Assembly (NCBI GenBank): GCA_023078555.1
Contig: CM041198.1
Location: 7,983,836 to 8,047,835, forward strand
Origin: Ulva prolifera
Taxonomy: Eukaryota; Chlorophyta; Ulvophyceae; Ulvales; Ulvaceae
Length of the DNA stretch: 64,000 bases
Direction of reading: 5' to 3'
The position numbers and the translations under genes are program-made. Below are positions 35,972-48,496 of the stretch, one piece after another. Position 1 is the stretch's first letter; each line of letters starts with the position of its first letter. The notes under the pieces are model-generated. The model did no database searches, was not told the DNA's origin, and worked only from the letters and a program-made list of their open reading frames with translations.

Positions 35972-38790
35972 AGCTGTGAAACACACCTGACGGGCTCAGC
36001 TGCAGTGGCCATGCGGAGCGGGTGTCAAATTTGTGCGACCCTGCTGCTGCGACTGTCGCGTAGCAGGGTGTTCTCGCTGGGGAGTCTACGGGAGATGTGA
36101 TTGAAACGACGGTACGAGGAGGAGCAGCGGTGTACGTACTACACGCTAGTGCCTAGTGAATGATGTCCATGGCAAGACGATCGTGACGTGATAAAGTGTT
36201 GGGTATATGAACGGTGATTGGGGAAATTGATGGTTAGAAATGGCGTCGGGCCACGTTGTGGCGGCGGGGTGACAGAAGGATGGATGACAGAAGAACGGGA
36301 TGATAGAAGAATGGGATGACAGAATGATGGACGACAGAAGATCGCGATGACAGAATGATGGATGACAGAAGGATGGATGAGACATGAACAGCAGCGACAG
36401 GGCGGATGCACGTCTGAGATCGATGCGTGACCAAAGCGTGTGAGCAGTATGATTGACTCTGTATATATGGTTGAGCTCTGACTATGACTGCCATGTAACC
36501 GCTGTTGTGGGGCCACTGTGGCGGTGCTCCAGGTGGTGCACTGACTGATGAAGCCGTCGTGCACATCACTGCTTTAGATGGCACCAGTAGGGATTGTAAG
36601 GTGTCGGTGGTGACGATGTTCTTTTCAGGCATTGCAGCTCTCCTGTAGGCCCTCTCAGACATAGCTGGTGCCCTCGCTCGCTGTGGATCAGTTGAAGTTT
36701 TGCAGCAGTTCGTGTCTGGGATGCCTTGATCAATACCGGTTACCACAGTCGTCGATGCTAGTGTCCCAATGGAGGTGGCTATGTGCTATTATGCATACAT
36801 GCAGCACAGCGTCTGGCAGCAGCACGATTGGCGCAGTGCGATGTTGACTGTTCACAGACGGAACAGGACGTCATACCAGTGTTGTGAGCATAGCCCGTGC
36901 ACAGCATGGGGCCAGTGGTAGTTGCGTACGCTTTATTGGCTGGGTGTGCCGAAAGCAGCAGTGGCCATGATCATGCGTGGCAATTCAGTGATTTGTCTGT
37001 AGACGCATACCGTATCTCGAGATACACCTTTGACTACATTTGAGTGATCTTACAGCGCTCTCGCCCATCCCTTGGCAGCCTCGCATGTCGTCCAGCTTGA
37101 GTTGGGATCCAATCACACAGCGTGCTGTCTCTTTTGAGATGCAATGCCATCAACACCTCAAACCTCCGTCAGCAGTATGAAGTAGTGCATGTATGCTTTA
37201 CATGCGCTAGCAAGTATTGACAAGGTGTACTCGCCTGCACGCGGGGCGGAGCCGCAAGCAGGTCATCATCAGCAAAGCTCAGGATTGCGTCAAGAGCTAG
37301 CCGCCAACTCTTGCGCAAAATGCACGTCCACTTTGTCGGTGTGTGGCCCCATTATACACGCCAGCGGTCGCTGTCGTGCAACTGCACGCATTCAAAAAAA
37401 AAGTCCACAAGGACCAGCCATCCTGACACACGTGATAATGAGTCACGCAGCTCAGGTGATACATCTAATGGCCGAACGAGGGATACAATATGCAAGTGAA
37501 TCAAAAAATGTCGTTATGGTGCCGATCACTTGCCAAAAGCAGACCATCGGCCCCATTAAGTTATGGAGTGGTCCTTGTCTATTGCACAGCTTCAAACTGA
37601 ACCACAGGACGCAGCAATCATAGGCGTCAGTCCGAAAATCTGCCCAGCACAAACACTCTTTGAACCAAGGACTCATCAACCACTTACTGTACATATACCA
37701 GCTCTGGCCATTTCAGGGCAGACTTCCATCAATTGCTATTACATACACTGCAACCCGTGACATTTTACTACAACAGCACTTCACGTCTGCTTCGCCATGC
37801 ATCGGATGATGCCTGCACGACCGGGCGATGGCAGACGTCACCTGCACAAACATTTTTGCATCTGATAATGCAATTACATGTGCAATACGCCTCTGGACAC
37901 TAGGAGTATTGCGCTCATCAGGCCTGGGATGTCCGGCGGTCATTGATGCTGTCTGATTGTGCTTGTTGGTTCCACCTATCACCACCTGGCTGACACATAG
38001 CCCATGCCAACCTGGCATGCTGTGCAGCTGTGGCACCAAAGAATTGACAAAATATTACAAGTATTGAGTATCACAAGGTTTCTATGGTGCACAAGGTGGT
38101 TGACAAGGTGAACATCGTTATCATGTGCCCGTTGAGGCAAGAACCTGATCATGAAAAGGCACTTGCATGACTGAGACCCTCGACAGCACATCAGGCGGCT
38201 ACCATGCAAGGCATCAACAACCAGGCTGCCCAATGGCCCCAGAGCACTAGCACGGGCAACGGGGCACTAACCACCCATCGCCCACGCGATCTGAACAAAT
38301 TCAGCCCACCAAGCCTTGCTCATCGATGAATGCTGATCTGCCATGGGGGGGAAGATTCATGGAGAGCAAGTGAAGACCTGCTGTGGGCAGAGAGAGCACT
38401 GAGCTGCCATGCGACGAGAGTTAGGACACTGTATGACCTGCCATGGCCACTGAGCCATGAGAACATACAAGGAGAAGTCCCAGAATCGAAAATCAGCCGA
38501 TCTATTCGGAGCTTTTATGCACAGGCCCTGCTTGCAGTCGATGCAACTACGAATCCATGAAGCATGGTAGAAATGCAAAGGATCAAGCACAACACATCGG
38601 CATATGTACTCCCGTTAATCGGAGTTGTCAATGTCCAATAGGATACGGCTCAGTGAATTTAGATTTACTTTACTATACACAGCTCTGATGGTATGTAGGA
38701 CTGATCAGTCTGAGGATCGTTGAGGGAACAATTACAGCAGAAACAATCCCGATGACGTGTAACACCACAAATCTATTATTGTCAGTACAC
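35972..38790. other. Non-coding part of unit copy 3, downstream of HAT copy 3
   Basis: Inverted counterpart of 5,908-8,832 at about 93-96% identity, with small indels. It includes the second minisatellite array at about 36,275-36,390. No supported gene. Confidence 0.55.
36275..36390. repeat. Minisatellite (inverted counterpart of 8,400-8,530)
   Basis: GATGACAGAAGAATGGGAT-like units in an irregular row. Unit order and number differ from those in the copy-2 array. Confidence 0.8.
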
Positions 38791-40121
38791 TAGTCTCGGG
38801 GTAATGATTATTAAATGCCTCCTGTGTAATTACCTGTGCCACTGTCACTCGACATAGTGCGAGTGGCACATGTCCAGGACCTACAACTATGATGCACCAT
38901 AAGTCAGCACATCAGATCTGTGTGCACGACATACTTCACACTGTTGCGGTCTCATAAAATGCTACACCGTGGCATAGCCGGAACATGAGCATCAGCAACA
39001 CAACTTGTCACACCTGTACAAAACAAATGACATCTGCTCAAGCCAGTGCAGGCCAGACTTTGTTTTTCCCTCACACCAATTAGAATATTCTGAACACGAA
39101 CATGTATTCAAACACTAAGCGCTCAAGCACACAGAGACCTCCAGTTCAGGGTTGGCTTGCCTCGGTCACGATCAGCAGAACGGCCAACAGCAGTGCTCCC
39201 CCGACACACAACGATTTCTCAAGCAGATGGAGCATGCACAGGAGCTGCATCTAGTCCGAGTTGCAGTCACAAGCGCGTGCTTGTAGCCGAGCCCAGCCCA
39301 GAGGCAGCCTCAGCCATGGTCCTCGCCGGCCAACCCGACGCCGAGCCACCCGGTGCAACGACACACTGAAACGCCTGATCAACATCAACGCACCTCCGTG
39401 CGTCGATGCTGGCCAGGGACCCCTGCGTAGCGCGGCAAACGGGCAGCTTGGACGCCACATGATGCTGGCTCACAGGGTCGAGAGCAGCCCTCCCGGCCTG
39501 GGCTCGGCTGCACCGACGCAGGTCCCCCATCTGCAAGCCCCCACATCCATATACAGCTGACATCACTCTCTCCGCATCCCCGTTCTGATCGCAACTAACA
39601 TGCGTCTCTGTTGGAAACTTCTCGACTACTCTCTGACTGCGGGCCTTGTCCGCCGATGGTTGCAGAGTCACGCCGGGCGGTGCCCGCAGCAGCGGCGGTG
39701 AACCCTGCGGGGCCCCTCCGGCTGCACTGCCGGTCTGAGCCCCATGCAGCACGAATTCTCGCGGGAGTTGCAGCAGCAATCGCTCGAGCAAAGCTCTCGG
39801 GCTCATATAAGCCGCTTCACAACAGATCTCCCCTCACATTGTAACAAAACACCACCAGTAGTAAAGCACATGCGCCCCTCAACTAGGGCGCGTGCCGAAC
39901 ACACTATGCAAAACACCGTTGCGGCAGGCCGCGCGGGGTGGCCAGTATTCAGAAGAAAGCAAGCCTAGCGCGGGTTGCAGTCTGACGCGCTGCACTGGCG
40001 TGGGGGCCGGTGGACTTCAGCCACGCTCCCCCGCGCCACACGCCGAGCTCTGCTCCGCTGGGCGCCATCGATGCAGGCAGAGAGGTCCGTGCACGAGTGG
40101 CCTCAGGCGTGAAAAGTGGCC
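38791..40121. other. Spacer between unit copy 3 and COP1
   Basis: AT-richer at first (38,791-39,150), then GC-rich. No recognisable protein. It should contain the COP1 3' UTR near 40,121. The open frame at 39,267-39,806 (minus) shows no known domain. Confidence 0.45.
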
Positions 40122-43100
40122 TCAGGTGTCGCCGGTGCCCATGCAGAGGATGTGGCAGGAGCCGGTGGAGAGGGAGGCGAGGATGTGCGTCGAGTTGGGC
40201 TTCCAGGCGGTCGTCAGGGTGAAGTAGCTGCTGCTGGGCGGCATGCGGGCGGGCGTCAGGGTGTGCGAGAGGATCGGCTTCGAGAGGTACTTGCAGAAGA
40301 CATGCACCTGCGGCACACAGCACGCGCTCAGCAGGCAGCCCTGCACCCTGGGCTGACCGGGGCAGCAAGCACCGCAGCATGAACTCCTCCACCCATGCAT
40401 GGGGACGTGGGCGGTCAGCGCAACACACGCATGCGGAGAACAGTCATCACGCGCTGGCCCACAGCTGAGAGACTCTGGAGGAACGGAAATGGTCTGCGGT
40501 TGTGTGTCGTGTGCGTGAGTGCAGATCTGCCCTCGAACCATCTGAGAATACTTCCAGCGCGTTGGTGTTCTGACATGCAACAGCGATTCCATTTCACTCG
40601 CCAGCCGCCATTGACAGCCACGGAGCAGGCACTGCGCCGACACAACAACGGAGGAAAATGGGGAGAGGGGGCACCTGCGAGGTTTCGCTGCCGCAGGCGA
40701 CGTAGTCCCCAGAGGTCTCCATGCCGACGAAGTTGCGCACATTGACGTGGCCGCTGAGCGTGCGCAGCCGCTCCATCGGCTCCCAGCTCCACAACGACAG
40801 CGTGCTGTTGACGGTCGACGCGACGAGCTCGGAGCGCGAGATGAAGCGCACGTACGCCACCGTCTTGCCCAACCCTGCAAAGCAGCCGCTGCGGATCACG
40901 CGCCGCGCCTTTCCTCGCGACTGCACAGCTCATGGAGCAGCCCCCAGGAAGGCGGCGCCGCGGAAGCACTGCTGCGGGGCATGGCAGCAGCCGTACTGCG
41001 TGACTGTGGAAGCGCGTGCAGGCGCTCGTACTCCACTGACGCGATGAAGGTGATCGTAAGCACGTGGAGCGGGCGGACACTAGCATCAGCACATTCATGT
41101 ATCACATACAGACTCTTCCATCGGCCGGCCCTCGGTGTTCCGAACCCCTTCAGACACCGACCGGCAGAAAAACGCACAGACTCGTCGCGGTTCTGGCACG
41201 AACACGGTACGTGCACGGGATTCGTCGAGGGAGGCGAGCGGGGCGCACCCTGGACGCTGGACAAGGGCGTCTTGTTGTTGCGGACGTCGTAGATCGAGAT
41301 CGAATGCGCCGCCGTGCCGCACGCGACGGTGTGCTCGTCCCACGGGCTGAATGCCACGCCGCACACGTTCGCGCCGAGGTCCGCCGTCCATGCGTGCTGG
41401 TGCTGCTTCACGTCCCACAGCCGCAGGGAGCAGTCGTCGGAGCCGCTCGCAAACACGGAGGGCCGCATCGCGCTGAATGACAGCGACCACACGCGGTTCG
41501 AGTGCCCGGAGAACGACCGCAGCGGCGCGGACGGCACGCCGCCGCCGGCCGCCGGCATCGGGGACGCAGATCCGGATGACGTGGAGGAGCGGCCGGTGCG
41601 TGCGCTCGCGGACAGGGTCGGCACGGCCGGCGGCGCCGGCGCGGCCGCCGGCGTGACCGTGCCGGCGATATCCCACAAATTGATGACGCCGCTCTCGTCT
41701 CCCGCAGAGAGCAGCTGCGCCGGGTCTGACGGCGAGAAGGCGAGCTCTGTGATGCGCGTCGTGACGGGGATCTCGACCAACGGCGTGTGGACCCTTCACA
41801 GCGCGCGCAGCATGGAGGCTTCTCCACATGCATGGCCTGTCGCCGGCATGCAATGCATCGCGGCACGTGCAGATGCCCGGAGGCCGCAGAGTGTGCGCAG
41901 CATAGTGCGCTGATCCATGTAATGTGGCGTAATCAAATGATCTGATGCGGCAGAGGCTGGGACGGCAATGCGCATGGGGCATGTGGCCACGGCGGTGTGT
42001 GCTTGATCAAACGTGGGTGTAACAACCAACACACAGTGACAGACCGACGATGGTTGGACACAACAGCTCCGGCATGATTATTCTTTTGGTGATCAGCGGG
42101 GGGACGCACTTGGTGCCGGCGGAGAGGACAGACTCGAAGTTGTGCAGTCGGATGTGCATCGAGGCGCCGGCCTTGGCCAGCACGCGGCCGTCGCAGCTGA
42201 AGCCGATGCCCGGAACCGCCCGCTGCCGCCCGGGCTGTGCCGGCAGCATCTCAGCCACGCTCCGCAGCTCGGTGTACTGCAGCCACACACCCGCATCTCA
42301 CGACACGATGACGCAGTGGAACCAGCTGACAGAACAGCGTGATGGGTCGCCCCCACTCATGGCACGGCCACGGCAGCAGGGCTGGAGGGTAAGCACCACG
42401 GCGTGGGGGCAGATTGCGACAGGAGGGATGGGAGTTTGACATGCATCATGCAAAACCAGCAGGCGGGCTGACAAGCAGACTGCATCGCGCCTGAACGATT
42501 CCGTCGCTGAGCGATACATGTGCGCGCCAAGAGAGATGAAAAGACGGACATTCTCAGGTAGCATGCGGGAGGCCCACACGGTCCCGGCTGCGCTGCGCTG
42601 TGCTCTGAGCAGCAGATGGAAGGACACAATGTCAGGACCAACAGAAGCCTGACAGGCGGAATAGCCCAGAGCACCGAGGCAAGAAGAGCAACGGCCACAG
42701 TCAATATTACGAACACCCTGGTCTGAGAAGATGCATCGATTCACAGGTTGGAACACGGTGGAGGGGGGGGGAGGCACCTCGGTTGCGGCCTGGAGGACGT
42801 CGCCCACGTCAAGCAGCCGCTCGCTAGCACGCTGTGCCTCGGTGGTTGCATGTGATGCCTCCGGCAGCCGCGGTGAGGCCGCCTGTCCATCTGCACCACC
42901 AGGCCACCGTGAAATGGTTGTCGGTAACCAATCCCCGCCCCAGATCAGACGGGCGACAGAGCAACCCTACAATCCTACGTACGGGGGGCGTCTGCAGCAC
43001 CACTGTAACACAGCTGCGGAGGCGTGGGGGGCTGGCGCACGTGTGTTTTCAATCTCCTTAGAGAATGCCTTATGCGACTGGTGGCTGTCATTGGCCGGCA

Positions 43101-44900
43101 CCGCGCCGGCAGCTCCGCGGGTGCGCTTCTGGCGGCCGCCAGGGGGGGCCCACGGCGGCTGCGGCGGCTGCGCACCGTCGTCGGTGCCACACTTGGCAAG
43201 GTACTGCTCCTGCAGCTCCTCGAAGTGCGCGTGCATGCGCGCCTCCTTCGACTTCACGAGGTTCGCGTGTGCGGCGGCGGGGTCCGCCGCGAGGCGGTCA
43301 TGCCGCGCTCCCGGGGCCCCAGCCAAGGCCGTGCCGGGCCGCGCTGCAGTGGGTGGGTACAGGGCTGGGGGTAAGGGGGTGTCTGCAAGTGTGGCGCCGG
43401 AGGCGCCACGCAGGTGGGAGAGTGGGGGCCGGTGGGGGAGGACGCTGCTGTTGGCTGCGGCCGCGGTGCTGACACGCCCCGCCCCCGGGAGCGAGGGGGG
43501 CTCATGCGGGGCCTCAACCCCGGCCACGGCGGCACAGTTGCTGATGGACACAAGGTCAGCTTCGACGCAGGACAGCTGGCGGTTGGCAGCTTCTAGCTCC
43601 TGCCCTTTGACGTTCCTGCAGATGGGAGCTATTTGTTGGCACGCGAGGGAATAGGGGGGTGCTGTGGCGCGGAGCTGGATAAGTTGCCTTTCCGTCGCTG
43701 AACCTTCGGTTGGCGCAGCCTGGCTGAAGGTGTGAGACACTGTCGGCACAGCATGGAGTTTCAGGGATCTGAGGAAAGCACGAGTGGAGTGCAGCTGGTG
43801 CAAATCCTGCCTGGAGGGGGATACTGTGATGATTGGCAATGAGGTGACTGTGTATGCACGTCACCGGTGTGATCATAAGCGGATATGGCAGAACCACTGC
43901 TTTGCGGTATATAGGATCTGCCTTGCCGCAAGGGTTTAAAGCAGGTGCAAACTGCATGAAGCTGATGTGAGTCTTCTTGGTGCTGGCGAGCGCATTGCAG
44001 GGCTGGGATGAGACCGGCAAAAGAAAACCATTGCAGCCACAACCAGTGATGGCTGCAATTCTTGGCCAAACACGACGACAGGTCATCCATCCTTAGCAGC
44101 CGTTTGTTTTAAGTGCAGGGCACGGCTCCGATACGATACGATCTGGTTCTACCAGATCAGTGTTGAGCACCAATTGGGAGCAGCAGCTACCGATGGTCAC
44201 AGTGGTACTTCACACAGCACAAAGACCATGAACCTTTTTTCAGAAGATGCAACTAACTGCAATTTCTGGCACGCCTGACAGCTGCTGCAGTTTGATGCCA
44301 ACAGAGCGCGAACGGCTACGATTGGGCACACCTGGCGTGCTCCAGGAACAATTGCAGAAGCTGAAGCTGTCCGGTCAGCTGATTCAGCTGCAACTCTGAT
44401 CGTCTCTTTACCAAGACATTTAAAATCTCGTCGATCTCGTCGCAAGAACGAATACTCGGGGTGCTCCTGAGAAACGAAGCTACTTGTCCCGCGTTGGACT
44501 GATCGTGGGCTGATGTAAGCTCGCGAAGAGATCTTAAGACCTGCAAGACGGTGTGTGTGCGTGTGAGGGGTGCGTTCTTTCCAGGCAGCTCCTTCGAGGG
44601 AACATGCGCGCGACCACACGATGGGCCATACACTGTGATCCAAACGATCGCAGATAGCAAGCCCGCGTCGCGTACGTTGTCCATGGCGAAGACAGGCTTG
44701 ACTTGACTTGATACCACGAACGCCGCACAGCTTGGACATTTTTGCGAAGTCTTCTCGAGATGGTGCTCAATGCATTCATGGCAGAACGTGTGTCCACAGC
44801 CAGTCACGTAGGGCTCCCGCAGCAGTTCCTTGCAGATTGGACAGTTCAAGTGATCAGTTAGGGCGCCAAACGCAGCATGATTTCTCGCCACCGAATCCAT
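40122..44900 (-). CDS. COP1: COP1 E3 ubiquitin ligase (RING, coiled coil, WD40)
   Basis: Minus-strand exons: 44,676-44,900 (start ATG at 44,898-44,900); 44,332-44,540; about 43,102-43,615; 42,745 to about 42,835; about 42,110-42,276; 41,249 to about 41,771; 40,675-40,874; 40,122-40,307 (stop). Exon 1 is a C3HC4 RING (CPIC, CGHTFCHEC, CPSC) in the COP1 style. Exon 2 matches the helical LLxxLxxRxxxxQLxxxxxxLQLLxxFLEH region. Exon 3 carries MHAHFEELQEQYLAKC, the counterpart of IHAQFNDLQECYLQKR in plant COP1. The last exons form the WD40 propeller: SGSDDCSLRLWDVK, NVCGVAFSPWDEHTVACG, VAYVRFISRSELVASTVNST, RNFVGMETSGDYVACGSET. In plants COP1 with SPA degrades light-signalling factors in the dark and acts with UVR8. 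About 50 Ala/Pro/Ser-rich residues are inserted in one blade after INLWDIAG. Exon 3, 4 and 5 limits are approximate. Confidence 0.9.
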
Positions 44901-46141
44901 ACTGTCAACAGGCCGGTAGGAACCGGGGTCTGTGATCTTAAACCTAGCCAGAATACGATCCCATGATATCCATCCGAATAATTATTCGCTAGGCTACATC
45001 ATCCGGTGTTTGCTTGGGAATACAGCCCTCGGTTGGTTCACGGTGCTGCGCAGCGGTGCGAGCCACATGCTTCTCGCTATTCCCGGCAGCCACGCATGCG
45101 TGCAGAGGCCATGGCGTGGCCAGAAGTGCCTTGCGCTGGCACCCACCGAGAAGGTACACACAGCGTTGGCGAAACGGCAAAGGTAGAGAGTCCATGTAGA
45201 AGAAATGCCAAGCAATACTAGCAATAGCTCCAGTGGACTGCAATCTCAGTTTATTCGTCATCCCACGAGGGATAACTCTCTCACAGTGGACCTGTGCTCA
45301 TGACATGTTCCTCCCTGAAGGATATCACAGCCCTCGAAATAAAGCCCACAAACAGTTGCAATAAACTACAGCACTACGTCACGTATACATGCAACGCTGT
45401 CGTCACCCTGTAACTCTCACAATTCTGCGCCTGGAGGGACACTGCCATCGTGATGACCACATCAATGGACTGATTCGCTGGTGCCTGTGCACTTGCTTCG
45501 CAGCCCTCTTGAGCGTGGCTACGGGTGAACCAGCTTGCGCACCACTGCCGTATATACTCTGTTTATAGCTGACACCTGCACTGCGGCACGCTGCGCTGCC
45601 ATTTGCCGACCTGTACACTCGATCGATCATTCAACTCTGCCGCAAGTTCTGCTGAGGAGTGTCCCTACAAACGGCTGCAGCAAATGCATCGACACGTCAA
45701 ATGGAATGATCACACGAGCCCCGCAGATCTGCCAGGCATGTGGTCGCCTCCCAACATGGCCGCCAGCCGGTTTGCTGACTTTGCAGGTTGGCTCATGATT
45801 GAGAGTGGTCCTCCCGTCATGACCTGCGGCGGTCTCAAGGCACATCCCGGAGAAGCAGAAGAGGGACTGCTGACTGCTGCAACTGTCACACGGGATGCAG
45901 CTGCATCACTGCACAAACTTTTGCTCGCCGCGGATTGCACGTGGCCTCTTGCCCAGTAGGCACACCAGCAGGATGTCATGCTCCACCATTGCTCACATCA
46001 AGGAAGAGGCCATACATCATGGATTGAGCTAGGATCTTGACAGATTGCGGTGTAGCATTTTCGCATTGGTAGTCTATGGTTGACACTGGACATCATCAGT
46101 ATGCATATGCTGCAGACGATAGATTCCGAGATTTACCATGA
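44901..46141. other. Spacer upstream of COP1
   Basis: About 1.2 kb between the COP1 start and the 3' end of the next minus-strand gene. It should hold the COP1 promoter. No recognisable gene or convincing regulatory site. Confidence 0.5.
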
Positions 46142-48496
46142 CTAAACTGAAACCCTCTTCATGAGTCGTTCCTGCAAACTTCTCCTCCAGGATTTCCGCT
46201 CGATGTTAACTCTGTCAGCAGTGAACGACAGCATCGGCTGTTCATCTGTCGATGTGCTTGATCCGTTGCAACGAAAATCTGTTTCTTGGGGGCCCTCGGC
46301 TTCGCACACTATCCATCCATGAAACTCCGTTGGCGCTTCTCTCTGTCCTCCCTGGGCAACGCAGCCTTCACCAAACCAGACGCCTTCACTGGCGCGAGCA
46401 TGAATCTTGTACTGCTTCGCTGGCTCCAGCTGCACATTGATGACTCCGCCGACATTTGTTGCCTGAAAATCAGTGTTCTGAAGCACCTGCACAGCAAACA
46501 GCCTTGTGGTGTGTTTCGGGGCGAACAAGTGAATGGGTGGCTGGCCTCATACAGCCGATTGCCATGTGCACAACTGCAGATCACCTGTAGATTAGTTTCG
46601 CTGTTTTCACTGTCAAGCTGTGCTGGTCCATCCACGCCCGACACTGTAATGCTTCCAGTCCCTGACCTCACCTGCAAAAGAACCAGCAAGTCACAACTCG
46701 CAGCCACCGTGTGTGATCCGCGTTGCTATTCTGATGCTTCTGATGCATCCAGAAAGGGTGTGGCCCTCGGGTCTCAACCCACAGCACCAAGTGCGTGTCA
46801 CAATTTGCGGTGGTGCATCAGCAACTGCTGGACGCATGCAACTGCGCCATGAAGATGGAGAATAGCACACTTACACCCAGCACCTACATGCAGACAGCAG
46901 CAGGGCCACAGCAGCATCAACCTTGTAGCACACAGCAGCATCAATGGGCATGCCAGACCAGCCCAAGCCACAGGCAGCGCACCCGCGTCCCGCAGCTGCT
47001 CCCGCCCTCAGGCTCCTTCGTGTCCGGTGCCACCGCAATCTGCTTGATGTGTATGTCGCTGTTCCCAGAGTCGATGTCTGCAGTGCCACACTGCAGCACC
47101 CCGAGGTTCATGTGGCTGTGGCGGCCCCCATTGGAGATGCTGACATGAGCCCGGCCGCCCGCAACACGCTTCAGGTCAATGCTCCCGGACGCGGTCTTGA
47201 TCACCATCTCTGCGGCCCAGAAGTCGGTGTCAGTGTGATGCGACGCATGGAGGCTGCAGTGCATGCACTGGCAGTGGAACTGTTCAGGCTGCCTCCACGA
47301 TGCTGCGCTTGTTGCGCCCCCGATCATGCGTCAGAGCAACATCGCTGATCACCTTGTGGAAGGCGTTGATCACCCCCCTCAAGCTGAACAACGCTGTTGC
47401 TCGGACGCATCATCCAGTTTGGGGACTCTGTAAGCAAAGCGGAGGATACTGAACGCAGCTTTAGAGTACGTGGGAGACATGAGACGAACAGCTGTTCTCC
47501 TCTGAATTGTGGAAAGCAAACTGTTGCAGAGGTAGCGTAGTTTTACACAACGCGGTGGTGCTGATGCTTGATCAATCGACACATCTGCAAGACATTAGAT
47601 TGAACGTGCCTAATCAGATGCTGTTGGCAGTAGTTGCACATGCGTTTCCTCACCGGCTTTTTTGTCCAGCCTCTTTATAGGACCAGCACTCCAGGAATCG
47701 CCATGTTCAAAAAGTCAGAATGATCCCATGACCCAGAGAGCTCAGCTTGCTGGTATACAGTAGATCCACGATGCGTTTGTACATGAATCCACCAATCCGA
47801 TTGGTGTTGTATACAGATTCAGCGACGGTCACTCACCTAGGGCTGTAACAGATCCCGAGATGTCGCCATCCTCTGTGACGACCGACACGGAATGCCCTTT
47901 GCATTTGCCGATGGAGATGCAGCCAGATGAGGTGGTGCTGGCTTCGACCCATGCCTCTGACGAGCCTGGCACGGAGATGTCCCCGCCTTGTGCCTTGACT
48001 CGCAGTCCACAATATCGTTCAGGAATGTGTGCAACAATCTCTGCCTTGCTTGATGACTGCTCCCGCTCTTGGACTTCTGAGTACCAGAAACACGTCACGA
48101 ACATGGTGAACGCTGGCTGGTTTCAGAGACGTCTGCCTAGGCGGTCGAGTTCATGCGGCTGCACGGCCATAAGCAGTTGGCTGGGTTCAGTACCGTACTC
48201 AGCATGTCTCCAACTTCGGACACTTCGAAACGATTTGCTGGCCCAGGTCCTGTATACTCCGCATGTAGCGAGTATGGAGATCCATGCTTAATCCTGACAA
48301 GCGTAGGAGACCGCAGCTGCAAGTCCAGGCTCTGGCCCAGGCTGAAGTCGGACTCCAGAATATTTGTGGGCAGAACATCGGATGAGCACCCACGAGTTGC
48401 TGCGATCAGTCGCATACACTGTGTGACATTGGTTGGTCCCTTCCACCCTTGAGAAAGTTGTGCGAACATCTGCGCACGTATCAGGTGGCGCAGCAT
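46142..48496 (-). CDS. DUF4097 (FAM185A-like) repeat protein
   Basis: Minus-strand exons: about 48,260-48,496 (possible start ATG 48,494-48,496); 47,837-48,076; possibly one near 47,400-47,585; 46,983-47,209; 46,585-46,671; 46,142-46,486 (stop). The exons encode short beta-strand repeats typical of DUF4097 and of FAM185A: GGDISVPGSSEAWVEA, SVVTEDGDISGSVTALG, MVIKTASGSIDLKRVAGG, GTADIDSGNSDIHIKQI, RSGTGSITVSGVDGPAQLDS and ATNVGGVINVQLEP. Such repeats fold into a beta-helix-like strip; the molecular function is not known. The first residues (MLRHLIRAQMFAQLSQGW) are basic and amphipathic and could be a mitochondrial presequence, which is inference. Exon 1's donor and the exon near 47,500 are uncertain. 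It is transcribed in the same direction as COP1, 1.2 kb upstream of it. Confidence 0.6.

Larger units (their letters stand above)
29148..38790 (+). repeat. Segmental duplication unit, copy 3 (inverted relative to copies 1 and 2)
   Basis: Runs from DIT1 intron 4 through DIT1 exon 5, its 3' flank and HAT copy 3 to about 38,790. The left part (to about 31,300-31,450) resembles copy 1; the right part resembles copy 2 (5,915-13,400). Relative to copy 1 it lacks about 860 bp at 30,557, where the two edges share GCAGCTG. Relative to copy 1 it retains the complete DIT1 3' end. It is the only unit contiguous with an intact DIT1. Confidence 0.85.

Noticed and set aside
1-38790. Duplicated unit as a mobile element
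   Set aside because: I find no transposase, integrase or reverse transcriptase, no terminal repeats and no target-site duplication. Breakpoints inside DIT1 and microhomology joints point to segmental duplication.
42731-43839. Plus-strand frame of 307 codons and the unspliced minus frame at the same place
   Set aside because: The plus frame is the shadow of COP1 exon 3. The minus frame extends beyond the supported exon on both sides.
44676-44900. BRCA1/BARD1-type RING
   Set aside because: The RING alone looked similar, but the coiled-coil and WD40 exons downstream on the same strand identify COP1.
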